NCBI RefSeq assembly: GCF_000272405.2
Contig: NZ_AJZM02000392.1
Span: 1 to 63,633, forward strand
Source: Vibrio tasmaniensis 1F-187
Lineage (GTDB): Bacteria > Pseudomonadota > Gammaproteobacteria > Enterobacterales > Vibrionaceae
Reading direction: 5' to 3'
Length of the DNA: 63,633 bases
Below the pieces are notes generated by a model. It searched no databases. It had not been told where the DNA came from and saw only the letters and a list, made by a program, of their open reading frames with translations. Shown here one piece after another: positions 18,947-26,696 of the stretch. The position numbers and the translations under genes were made by a program. Positions within the stretch are counted from its first letter, which is position 1, and each line of letters opens with the position of its first letter.

Positions 18947-19378
18947 AAACCCGTCAGTCGTTTTGTGGCTGAGTTTGTTGGCAGCATGAACTTCATTCAA
19001 GCTTCTGTCGCAGCGCAAGGCAAGATACGTATTGCTGAGTCGATGTTACCGTTGCCGGGTTTAGATAACCTCACGCCAAATCTGGGTGATGTTTTCGATA
19101 TTGCCGTTCGTCCAGAGCAAATCCAGTTTGTGGATCGTTTTAGTGAGTCATTACCCGTGAGAATCGTATCAAGCGAATTCTTAGGGGCGTTTTATCGTGT
19201 TGAGTGTCAATTGCAACATGACTCCACGGCGAAAGAGATCATCGTTGATGTATCAGTCAAAGAGTTCAATCGATTGAAGCTGCGTCGCAGTGATATTCGT
19301 TATGTGGCGTTTGACCAAGAAGGCCTGAGAGCTTACCCATCGAAAAGCCTGCAAGTGATGAAAGACGAGGCGGCGTAA
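18947..19378 (+). pseudogene. phnT: Detached C-terminal accessory (TOBE-like) part of PhnT
   Basis: This continues the phnT reading frame after the stop at 18944. It encodes about 143 residues including the FVAEFVGSMNFI linker and a TOBE-like domain (DIAVRPEQIQFV) typical of PotA/FbpC-type ATPases. A GTG at 18965 could start it, but no ribosome site precedes that codon, so independent translation is doubtful. The sequence shows no other damage, pointing to a very recent mutation, a base-call error or readthrough. The permease gene starts 6 bp after its end. Confidence 0.7.
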
Positions 19379-19384
19379 ATAATC

Positions 19385-21109
19385 ATGGAATCGACTCAAA
19401 TGATGCAATCTAAGCTGCTAATTCAACGACGAGTACAGCCTTTTCTTGCTCGATTAAGTAAAGACAACGTAATCCTATTTGGGCTGTTGGCCTTTTTGTC
19501 TGTGTTCATGACGCTGTTTATCCTGATGCCACTGTGGGCAATGTTGAAAAAAAGCGTTCAGAATGCAGACGGAGAATTTGTAGGATTACAGAATTTCGCA
19601 ACGTATTTTGCTTCTCAAAGCCTGTGGCAGTCGGTAGGCAATACGTTCACGCTTGGGTTGTTAGTGACCGTTGTCGTGGGAGTATTAGCGTTTGGCTATG
19701 CCTATGCTTTGACTCGTTCATGCATGCCTTTTAAGGGGCTTTTTCAAGTGCTAGGTTCAGCGCCTATTCTGGCTCCTTCATTGCTTCCAGCGATCAGTTT
19801 GATCTTCTTATTTGGTAATCAAGGTATCGCTAAAGAAGTCTTAGGTGGTAACTCGGTGTACGGCTTGATTGGTATCTCACTGGGCCTGATATTCTGGACG
19901 TTTCCACACGCCTTAATGATTCTGACTACTTCATTGAGAACCTCTGACGCTCGTCTTTATGAGGCGGCACGTGCACTCAATACTTCATCGCTAAAAACCT
20001 TCTTCATGGTGACGTTACCTGCGGCAAAATACGGTTTGATAAGTACCTTGATCGTTGTGTTTACGCTGGTGGTTTGTGATTTTGGTGTGCCAAAGGTGAT
20101 TGGTGGTAGCTACAACGTTCTGTCTACCGATATCTTTAAGCAGGTAGTAGGGCAACAGAATTTCTCTATGGGCGCGGTGACTAGCATCCTATTGCTATTG
20201 CCTGCGTTGCTTGCGTTTACCGTTGACCGCTGGGTTCAAAAGAAACAAAAGAGCTTGTTTGATACTCGCTCCGTCGCTTACCAACCAGAGCCAAACACTC
20301 TACGTGATGGCGTGTGTTTACTCTATTGCACCGTAATTTCAGTGGCTGTTGTTATCGTGCTAGGCATGGCGATATACGGATCTATGGTCACTTTCTGGCC
20401 TTGGAATAAAACGCTAACGCTAAATAACTATAACTTCGCAGAGATGAGTACTTATGGTTGGACGCCATTTTTCAACTCTTTAACCCTCGGCGCTTGGACT
20501 GCGATCATCGGTACCGTATTGATTTTCTTAGGCGCGTACTGCATTGAGAAGGGCAGAGCATTTGGTCCTGTTCGTCAAGCAATGCAGATGCTCAGTGTGG
20601 TACCGATGGCCGTTCCGGGTATGGTGTTGGGTTTGGGGTATATCTTCTACTTTAATGATTTGAGTAACCCACTCAACTTCTTATATGGCACGATGGCGTT
20701 CTTGGTGATTAATACGGTGGTTCACTACTACACAGTCGGCCACATGACAGCGTTAACCGCATTAAAACAGTTGCCTGAGGAAATAGAAGCGACGGCGGCT
20801 TCGGTTAACCTACCGCAATACAAGCTGTTCTTTAAGGTGACGGTACCTGTATGTCTGCCTGCGATTTTAGATATTGCGACATACCTGTTTATTAATGCAC
20901 TTACCACGACATCTGCGGTAGTATTCTTGTATTCTACCGATACGATACCTGCGTCAGTTTCAGTACTGAATATGGATGATGCGGGACAAACGGGTGCAGC
21001 AGCAGCCATGGCGGTGATGATCATGATATCGGCAGCGAGCGCGAAGTTGATTCATATGTTAATCAACAAGTTATTCGAGAAGCGCACCCAGGCTTGGCGT
21101 AAACGCTAG
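19385..21109 (+). CDS. phnU: AEP ABC transporter permease, two permease domains fused
   Basis: 574 residues with about 12 membrane helices and two binding-protein-dependent permease domains in one chain, the layout of FbpB-type permeases. Both EAA loops are visible: YEAARALNTSSLKTFFMVTLP near residue 195 and EIEATAASVNLPQYKLFF near 460. In Salmonella the permease is two proteins (PhnU and PhnV); here one chain does both jobs. It is closely linked to phnT upstream and to the regulator 68 bp downstream. Confidence 0.88.
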   Translation: MESTQMMQSKLLIQRRVQPFLARLSKDNVILFGLLAFLSVFMTLFILMPLWAMLKKSVQNADGEFVGLQNFATYFASQSLWQSVGNTFTLGLLVTVVVGVLAFGYAYALTRSCMPFKGLFQVLGSAPILAPSLLPAISLIFLFGNQGIAKEVLGGNSVYGLIGISLGLIFWTFPHALMILTTSLRTSDARLYEAARALNTSSLKTFFMVTLPAAKYGLISTLIVVFTLVVCDFGVPKVIGGSYNVLSTDIFKQVVGQQNFSMGAVTSILLLLPALLAFTVDRWVQKKQKSLFDTRSVAYQPEPNTLRDGVCLLYCTVISVAVVIVLGMAIYGSMVTFWPWNKTLTLNNYNFAEMSTYGWTPFFNSLTLGAWTAIIGTVLIFLGAYCIEKGRAFGPVRQAMQMLSVVPMAVPGMVLGLGYIFYFNDLSNPLNFLYGTMAFLVINTVVHYYTVGHMTALTALKQLPEEIEATAASVNLPQYKLFFKVTVPVCLPAILDIATYLFINALTTTSAVVFLYSTDTIPASVSVLNMDDAGQTGAAAAMAVMIMISAASAKLIHMLINKLFEKRTQAWRKR

Positions 21110-21177
21110 CGAACTATTTTATATTGCAGTTGGCCAAGGAGTGGCTGACGACAAGAACAAGAATAAAAGGAAATGAA

Positions 21178-21882
21178 GTGCAGTACGTAAAAATCAAAGA
21201 TGTCATCGTAGAGCAGATAGAGTCGGGGATGTTAACACCACGACAGAAGCTGCCTGCGGAGCGCAAACTGGCTGAATCGTTTGATACAACACGAGTTACG
21301 TTACGTGAAGCCTTGTCTTCACTTGAAGCGGAAGGACGAATTTATCGAGAAGACCGACGAGGTTGGTTTATCTCTCCAGCGCCACTGCGTTACGATCCAA
21401 CACAAACACTGAACTTCACTAATATGGCTTTGTCGCAGAATCGTAAGCCGAAAACAGAGTTGGTGGCGGCGAAAGGCATGTTAGCAACCAAGGAAGCAAC
21501 TAGGCTTCTTGAGCTGCAACCTTTTTCGGATGTTTATCGAGTAGACAGAGTTCGTTATCTTGAAGACAGACCCGTTGTATATGTGACCAACTACATTCGA
21601 CCTGAGTTGTTCCCTAACTTGCTTGACTACGACTTGTCTAAATCGTTGACGGACATCTACCGTGAGCACTTTGGCGTGGTGTATCAGAAGATCCGTTACC
21701 GAGTGAGCACAACGTCTTTGCTTGGCGAAACAGCTCAAGCCCTGCGTGCGACTTCAGGTTCTCCGGCTATGGTGGTTGAGCGTGTTAATTACAATCAAGA
21801 CGGTGATTTGATTGATTGCGATATTGAATATTGGCGTCATGACGCGATCAGCATTGAGTCGATCGCACAGCTAGAGCGCTAA
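21178..21882 (+). CDS. phnR: GntR-family regulator with UTRA domain, PhnR type
   Basis: Regulator of phosphonate use. A winged-helix domain (PAERKLAESFDTTRVTLREAL) is followed by a UTRA ligand-binding domain to the end (DCDIEYWRHDAI), like Salmonella PhnR. I chose GTG at 21178 (234 residues) because AAAAGGA precedes it at a good spacing and the protein then begins QYVKIKD; the frame remains open to a TTG at 21124. It closes the transporter operon. Its likely targets are the three TGGTATATACCA-like palindromes at the phnW, phnS and phnT promoters. The natural effector may be AEP or a pathway intermediate (inference). Confidence 0.87.
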   Translation: MQYVKIKDVIVEQIESGMLTPRQKLPAERKLAESFDTTRVTLREALSSLEAEGRIYREDRRGWFISPAPLRYDPTQTLNFTNMALSQNRKPKTELVAAKGMLATKEATRLLELQPFSDVYRVDRVRYLEDRPVVYVTNYIRPELFPNLLDYDLSKSLTDIYREHFGVVYQKIRYRVSTTSLLGETAQALRATSGSPAMVVERVNYNQDGDLIDCDIEYWRHDAISIESIAQLER

Positions 21883-21941
21883 TCGTACGTTATAACGTTG
21901 GCATACCTGCAATTATGCAGGATTGCCCAATTGAAACGCTC

Positions 21942-21969
21942 AAAGGTCTCTTATTCGGAGGCCTTTTTT
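21942..21969 (+). terminator. Terminator after phnR
   Basis: AAAGGTCTC pairs with GAGGCCTTT (one G-T pair), followed by a T-run. It ends the phn transport operon. Confidence 0.8.
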
Positions 21970-22019
21970 ATCACCTGTTGTCAGCCGTTGTGCTAATTCA
22001 TCAATAATTTAGGAATGAA

Positions 22020-22922
22020 ATGGAATTCTCTGCCATTGTCATCGTGATCATTTCGGCTCTGCTTCACGCGGGTTGGAACGTTCTAGGTAAATCTAATCAA
22101 GGCTCGGGCTCGTCATTCTTCTTAGCCTCTGGCTTTGCCGCCGCAGCGATATTGACGCCTTACTTGATCTGGTATGTTCACAGCGTTGGACTGTCAAATA
22201 TCTTACTTCCATTTTGGCAACTGGTTTTCTTGAGCGGGATTTGCCAAATCATCTATTTGATCGGCTTGGGCGCAGCCTATAAACAGGCTGATATCGGCGT
22301 GATTTACCCAATGGCAAGAGCACTGCCCGTGTTGATGGTGGGTTTAGGCACGGTGTTGATAGGCTATGAGCTGTCACCTAATCAATGGTTTGGGTTCACC
22401 TTGATTACCTTGGGTTGTTTGTTTGTACCACTTAAGCAGTTTTCAGATCTTAGGTTAAAAGCGTATCTCAACCTTGGCGTACTGTGGGCGTTGATCGCCG
22501 CCATCGGTACCACGGGGTATTCCATTATTGATAAAGAAGCGCTTCTGTTACTCGATCCTTTGAGCACACCAGTTATAACTAACAAGCACACAGCGATCTT
22601 CTATCTGGGCATTCAGTTTTGGGCGATTGTGATTCCACTGAGCCTGTGGTTGCTCGTGTCGAATCAAAAAATCGAATTTCATAATGCTTGGTTATTGCGT
22701 AAAAGAGCAACACTTGCTGGCATCATGATGGCTTCGACTTATGGCTTGGTGCTGTTTGCGATGACCATGACTGAAAATGTCAGCTTGGTTGTCGCTCTAA
22801 GGCAAGTAAGTATCATCTTCGGCGTAGTGATGGGGATCTACTTTTTAAAGGAAAAGTGGCACGTTACACGTGGTGTAGGCGTCATGTTTATCATTGCTGG
22901 CTTAGTTATCTCACTGACTTAA
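22020..22922 (+). CDS. EamA/DMT-family transporter
   Basis: An inner-membrane protein of 300 residues with about 10 helices, arranged as two EamA halves. Substrate unknown: the family moves amino acids, nucleotide sugars and other metabolites. It lies after the phn terminator and before the sugar-acid operon on the same strand, and may be unrelated to either. A role in exporting or importing a phosphonate-related amine cannot be excluded but nothing in the sequence shows it. Confidence 0.8.
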   Translation: MEFSAIVIVIISALLHAGWNVLGKSNQGSGSSFFLASGFAAAAILTPYLIWYVHSVGLSNILLPFWQLVFLSGICQIIYLIGLGAAYKQADIGVIYPMARALPVLMVGLGTVLIGYELSPNQWFGFTLITLGCLFVPLKQFSDLRLKAYLNLGVLWALIAAIGTTGYSIIDKEALLLLDPLSTPVITNKHTAIFYLGIQFWAIVIPLSLWLLVSNQKIEFHNAWLLRKRATLAGIMMASTYGLVLFAMTMTENVSLVVALRQVSIIFGVVMGIYFLKEKWHVTRGVGVMFIIAGLVISLT

Positions 22923-23011
22923 AAAGAAATTAAACTCTACCTCCAACCTATAATGTGACTTTTTAGTCGCATTGCCCTTATTGATAGCAAACGTTTTACT
23001 AATGTTAAAGA

Positions 23012-23027
23012 TGTGATCCTTCTCATA
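23012..23027 (+). promoter_or_regulatory. CRP-like site upstream of the sugar-acid operon
   Basis: TGTGA-N6-TCATA matches the CRP consensus TGTGA-N6-TCACA with one mismatch. It lies 15 bp before the first GntR operator, the expected order for a catabolite-activated, GntR-repressed promoter. Confidence 0.5.
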
Positions 23028-23041
23028 GACAAGGCTGTAAA

Positions 23042-23053
23042 GTTACCGGTAAC
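23042..23053. promoter_or_regulatory. GntR operator 1
   Basis: GTTACCGGTAAC is a perfect palindrome and the core of the E. coli gluconate-repressor site ATGTTACCGGTAACAT. Confidence 0.8.
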
Positions 23054-23065
23054 ATCCACTTCAAC

Positions 23066-23077
23066 GTTACCGGTAAC
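23066..23077. promoter_or_regulatory. GntR operator 2
   Basis: A second GTTACCGGTAAC, 24 bp centre to centre from the first and 45 bp before the dctP-type start. Paired sites may allow cooperative binding. Confidence 0.8.
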
Positions 23078-23122
23078 ATACAATAACAAGCCGGACTCTG
23101 TGAAACTCATAAGGATACCCAA

Positions 23123-24139
23123 ATGAAAGCTCTGACTAAAACGCTGATTGCTGCTTCCCTCACTGGTCTATTTGCTACTTCAGCAATGGCTGCAGACTTT
23201 AAACTTAAGATTCAATCTTCAGATCCGTCTGGCGATTTGAACTTCAAGGTTCAGCAGAAGTGGGCCGAGCGCGTAGAAACGATGTCTAATGGACGTATCG
23301 ACATCGATCTACTTCCTGTTGGTGCTGTGGTTAAGCACACAGAAACGCTAGGCGCGATCAAAATGGGTATCTTAGATGGCCACATCACTGCAACAGGTTA
23401 CTTCTCTGGTAAAGATCCAGCATTCGGCCTAATTGGTAACATGGTTGGTGCATGGTCAGACACAACACAGCTGCTTCAGTACATGAACTACGGTGGTGGT
23501 AATGAGCTAATGACTGAACTGTACAAGCCTTACGGTGTTCAGTTCGTTGGTGCTTCAACAACCGGCGTTGAATCATTCATTTCTAAAAAGCCAATCGACG
23601 CTGTAGCGGATCTTAAAGGTCTTAAACTGCGTGCGCCTGAAGGCCTAGTACAACAAGTATTTGCAGCCGCGGGTGCGACTCCAGTAAACCTGCCAGGTTC
23701 TGAAGTATTTACTGGCCTAAGCAAAGGCGTAATTGATGCAGCGGACTACACGGTATTCTCTACCAACCAAAAAGCGGGCATGAACGACATTGCAACACAC
23801 CCAGTTCAACCGGGTTTCCATTCACTACCGCTTATCGATATCTCTATTTCTCAGAAGAAATGGGACAAGATGCCAGCTGATCTACAAACAATGCTGCAAA
23901 CATCAGTGCGTGACTTCTCTTACGACATGACAACTCAGCTGAAAATGGCTGACCAAGCGGCACTAAAAGAAGCTCAAGCGAACCCAGAAATCACTATCCA
24001 TGATTGGTCTCAAGAAGAACGTAAAAAGTTCCGTGAAATCGCGAAAGGTCAATGGAAAGTATTTGCAGAGCGTTCTGATAACGCAGGAAAAGTTTACACC
24101 TCAGTGACTGTGTTCCTAGAAGAAAACGGCTTACTGTAA
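23123..24139 (+). CDS. TRAP transporter substrate-binding protein (DctP family), probable gluconate or sugar-acid binder
   Basis: Periplasmic binding protein of a TRAP transporter. The 338 residues have a signal peptide ending AMAA and DctP-family features: IKMGILDGHITA, LKGLKLRAPEG with the carboxylate-binding arginine, and VNLPGSEVFTGL. AAGGAT precedes the ATG. It heads the operon dctP-dctQ-dctM-gntK-gnd behind two GntR operators. The operon partners and operators point to gluconate or a related sugar acid as substrate; the protein sequence alone does not prove it. Confidence 0.88.
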   Translation: MKALTKTLIAASLTGLFATSAMAADFKLKIQSSDPSGDLNFKVQQKWAERVETMSNGRIDIDLLPVGAVVKHTETLGAIKMGILDGHITATGYFSGKDPAFGLIGNMVGAWSDTTQLLQYMNYGGGNELMTELYKPYGVQFVGASTTGVESFISKKPIDAVADLKGLKLRAPEGLVQQVFAAAGATPVNLPGSEVFTGLSKGVIDAADYTVFSTNQKAGMNDIATHPVQPGFHSLPLIDISISQKKWDKMPADLQTMLQTSVRDFSYDMTTQLKMADQAALKEAQANPEITIHDWSQEERKKFREIAKGQWKVFAERSDNAGKVYTSVTVFLEENGLL

Positions 24140-24158
24140 TTTAAACTTAGTTTACTGA

Positions 24159-24181
24159 CGGGGGAGGGCATTGCTCTCCCG
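24159..24181 (+). repeat. Intercistronic hairpin between the TRAP binding-protein and DctQ genes
   Basis: CGGGGGAG pairs with CTCTCCCG around a 7-nt loop, with no T-run. Such hairpins often stabilise the upstream message, raising binding-protein level over the membrane subunits. Confidence 0.5.
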
Positions 24182-24204
24182 TATTCTCCCAGGATATTTG
24201 GCCC

Positions 24205-24762
24205 ATGACAGACAAAACTCCCCATGCCCCAGCTGAAAACGACGAGCAACCAAGAAATGCGCTTGATCGTTTTGTTATAAAGTTCAGTAATCTCGTGAGC
24301 TGGTTTTTTATCTTTACTGTATTGATTTCATTTTATGAAGTTGTGATGCGTTACGCATTCGATGCCCCGACCACATGGGTACATGAAACAGCTTCTTTCA
24401 TCGGTGGTTCTTTATTCATTATTGGTGGTATCTACGCGTTTGCTGCGAATAAGCATGTACGTGTGGTTCTTATCTACGATTCAGTGTCTAACCAAGCACG
24501 CAAATATCTTAATCTTGTTCACCACATTGTGGGTTTGGCCTTTGCAGGCATGCTCGCTTATGCAGCTTACTTCACTGCGGAAGAAGCGTGGTTTGCACCA
24601 TGGGGTGAATTCCGCCTTGAAACATCAGGTTCAGTGTTAAACGCGCCTTATCCTGCGCTGCTGAAAGGCCTGATTTTTGTCGTTTTGTGTGTTCTTGTTG
24701 TCCAGTTTGTATTGCACCTAATCCAAGAGTTGATGGGTCTAAGGAAGAATGACGATGTTTGA
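24205..24762 (+). CDS. TRAP transporter small membrane subunit (DctQ family)
   Basis: 185 residues with four predicted membrane helices and the DctQ pattern (SFYEVVMRYAFDAPTTWVHE near residue 50). It partners the large DctM subunit in the sodium-driven TRAP transporter. Its stop overlaps the start of the next gene, implying coupled translation and fixed stoichiometry. Confidence 0.88.
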   Translation: MTDKTPHAPAENDEQPRNALDRFVIKFSNLVSWFFIFTVLISFYEVVMRYAFDAPTTWVHETASFIGGSLFIIGGIYAFAANKHVRVVLIYDSVSNQARKYLNLVHHIVGLAFAGMLAYAAYFTAEEAWFAPWGEFRLETSGSVLNAPYPALLKGLIFVVLCVLVVQFVLHLIQELMGLRKNDDV

Positions 24763-26077
24763 TTTATCTTCTATTGGTATCGCATGGGGCAGCTTGCTCA
24801 TGCTGGTTATGATGATTGGCTTGCTACTGACCGGTATGCAGCTAGCGTTCGTAACAGGCTTTGTCGCAATTTTCTTCACTCTATGTTGGTTTGGTCCTGA
24901 TGCCCTGCCTTTGATCGCAAGCCGTACCTACAGTTTTGCTTCTGGTTATGTGTTCCTCGCGGTACCGATGTTTGTATTGATGGCCGCTTTACTAGACCGT
25001 TCGGGCATTGCTCGCGATTTGTTTGATGCAATGAAATCTGTCGGCCGTAAAGTTCGTGGTGGTGTGGCGGTACAAACCTTATTAGTCGCGGTTCTATTGG
25101 CTTCGATGTCAGGCGTTATAGGTGGTGAAACGGTACTACTGGGTATTCTTGCTCTGCCACAAATGCTTCGTTTAGGTTATGACCGTAAGCTTGCTATTGG
25201 TACAACCTGTGCAGGTGGTGCACTTGGCACTATGCTTCCACCGAGTATCGTACTTATCATTTACGGTATGACAGCGAGTGTATCGATTGGAGACCTGTTC
25301 AAAGCGTCTTTCTTGCCAGCGTTTATCCTTGCGGGCTGTTACATCGGCTACGTATTGATTCGCTGTAAGCTGAATCCTTCTCTGGCTCCTCTTCCGAGTG
25401 ATGATGAGACAGAAGAAGATATCGCAAATCAGCCAAGCTACTTCAAGGCTCTGTTCTTCCCACTGCTTTCTGTAGCAACAGTTCTAGGCAGTATCTACAC
25501 GGGTATCGCTTCAGTAACAGAAGCGTCTGCATTGGGTGTGGTTGGTATCATGATCAGTGCGCTAATCCGTGGTGAACTGAACTTCAGCATGTTGAAAGAG
25601 AGTGCCATCGCAACCATGCGTACCTGCGGCATGATCATGTGGATTGGTATCGGTGCAAGCGCATTGGTTGGTATCTACAACCTGATGGGCGGCATTGATT
25701 TTGTTGAAGAAACCATCCTTGCGCTCAGTGGCGGTAACGCGACAGTAACGCTATTAATCATGATGGCTATCTTACTGGTTCTAGGCATGTTCCTTGACTG
25801 GGTAGGTGTGGCACTTCTAACAATGCCAATCTTCGTTCCGATCATCACTGGCCTTGGGTTCGACCCAGTTTGGTTCGGTGTTGTGTTCTGCCTAAACATG
25901 CAGGTGTCGTTCTTGTCACCACCATTTGGTCCTGCGGCATTCTACTTGAAATCAGTAGCACCAAAAGACATCAGCTTAGGTGAGATTTTCTCTTCATTAC
26001 TGCCGTTCATTGCACTTCAAGTATTGGTTCTGGCACTGGTTATTATCTTCCCTCAGCTCGCGCTTTGGTGGCAATAA
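24755..26077 (+). CDS. TRAP transporter large membrane subunit (DctM family)
   Basis: The ion-coupled permease of the TRAP system, 440 residues and about 12 helices. Family motifs include VFLAVPMFVLMAALL, GGALGTMLPPSIVLIIYG, and a C-terminal LGMFLDWVGVALLTMPIFVP. I chose the ATG at 24755 because AAGGAAG is 7 bp upstream; another ATG at 24749 sits only one base past that site. It overlaps the dctQ-type gene by 8 bp. With the preceding two genes it replaces the GntP-type permease used for gluconate in many relatives. Confidence 0.9.
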   Translation: MFDLSSIGIAWGSLLMLVMMIGLLLTGMQLAFVTGFVAIFFTLCWFGPDALPLIASRTYSFASGYVFLAVPMFVLMAALLDRSGIARDLFDAMKSVGRKVRGGVAVQTLLVAVLLASMSGVIGGETVLLGILALPQMLRLGYDRKLAIGTTCAGGALGTMLPPSIVLIIYGMTASVSIGDLFKASFLPAFILAGCYIGYVLIRCKLNPSLAPLPSDDETEEDIANQPSYFKALFFPLLSVATVLGSIYTGIASVTEASALGVVGIMISALIRGELNFSMLKESAIATMRTCGMIMWIGIGASALVGIYNLMGGIDFVEETILALSGGNATVTLLIMMAILLVLGMFLDWVGVALLTMPIFVPIITGLGFDPVWFGVVFCLNMQVSFLSPPFGPAAFYLKSVAPKDISLGEIFSSLLPFIALQVLVLALVIIFPQLALWWQ

Positions 26078-26083
26078 CAGCGA

Positions 26084-26178
26084 AGGTTCCTGAGTGAGTT
26101 TAACGTTCAGGAACCTATCAATAGCAACACAAGTTTAACTATTAGATTCGATTGTCAGCCCCTGTTTTGGTTGGGGCT
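26084..26178 (+). repeat. Two hairpins in the dctM-gntK gap
   Basis: The first is AGGTTCCTGA (26084-26093) with TCAGGAACCT (26107-26116). The second is GCCCC with GGGGC at about 26158-26178. Neither is followed by a T-run, so they look like message-processing or stability elements rather than terminators. Confidence 0.45.
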
Positions 26179-26195
26179 TAGGGAAGGCTTGCCTT

Positions 26196-26693
26196 ATGAA
26201 AAGCAAAAAAATACTCGTGATGGGCGTATCTGGATGCGGAAAAAGCCTGATTGGCAGCCGTATCGCGCAGGCTTTAGAACTTCAATTCTTTGATGGCGAT
26301 GACTTCCATCCGCAAAGCAACGTTGAAAAAATGCGTCAAGGTATCCCGCTGACTGACGAAGATCGTCAAGGATGGCTAGAAACACTGAATAAGCAATACA
26401 TCGAACAACCAAGTGCTGTGATTGCATGCTCTGCATTGAAACCTCAATACCGCGAGATTCTGCGAGAGAACAATGAAGACTTAGTGATTGTTTACCTTCA
26501 GGGCAGTTTCGATACGATTTGGAATCGCCATAAAGCTCGTGAAAACCATTACTTTAATGGTCAAGAAATGTTGAAAAGCCAATTCGCAACCTTGGTTGAA
26601 CCTGAGCTAGATGAAGCGCTATTTGTCGATATATCGCAAGATGTTGAGCAAGTCGTAGAAAGTGCACTCAAACAAATTAAGCAGATAGGTTAA
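26196..26693 (+). CDS. gntK: Gluconokinase
   Basis: Phosphorylates gluconate to 6-phosphogluconate in the cytoplasm. The 165 residues carry the P-loop GVSGCGKSLIG at residues 9-19 and the family stretches FDGDDFHPQSNVEKM, GIPLTDEDRQGWL and ACSALKPQYRE, close to E. coli GntK. Its presence between the TRAP genes and gnd is the main reason to read the transporter as a gluconate system. The next gene starts 3 bp after its stop. Confidence 0.95.
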   Translation: MKSKKILVMGVSGCGKSLIGSRIAQALELQFFDGDDFHPQSNVEKMRQGIPLTDEDRQGWLETLNKQYIEQPSAVIACSALKPQYREILRENNEDLVIVYLQGSFDTIWNRHKARENHYFNGQEMLKSQFATLVEPELDEALFVDISQDVEQVVESALKQIKQIG

Positions 26694-26696
26694 ACC

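Noticed and set aside
18947..18970. Frameshift considered in phnT
   Set aside because: The sequence before and after the stop is in one frame, so it is a nonsense codon and not a shift.
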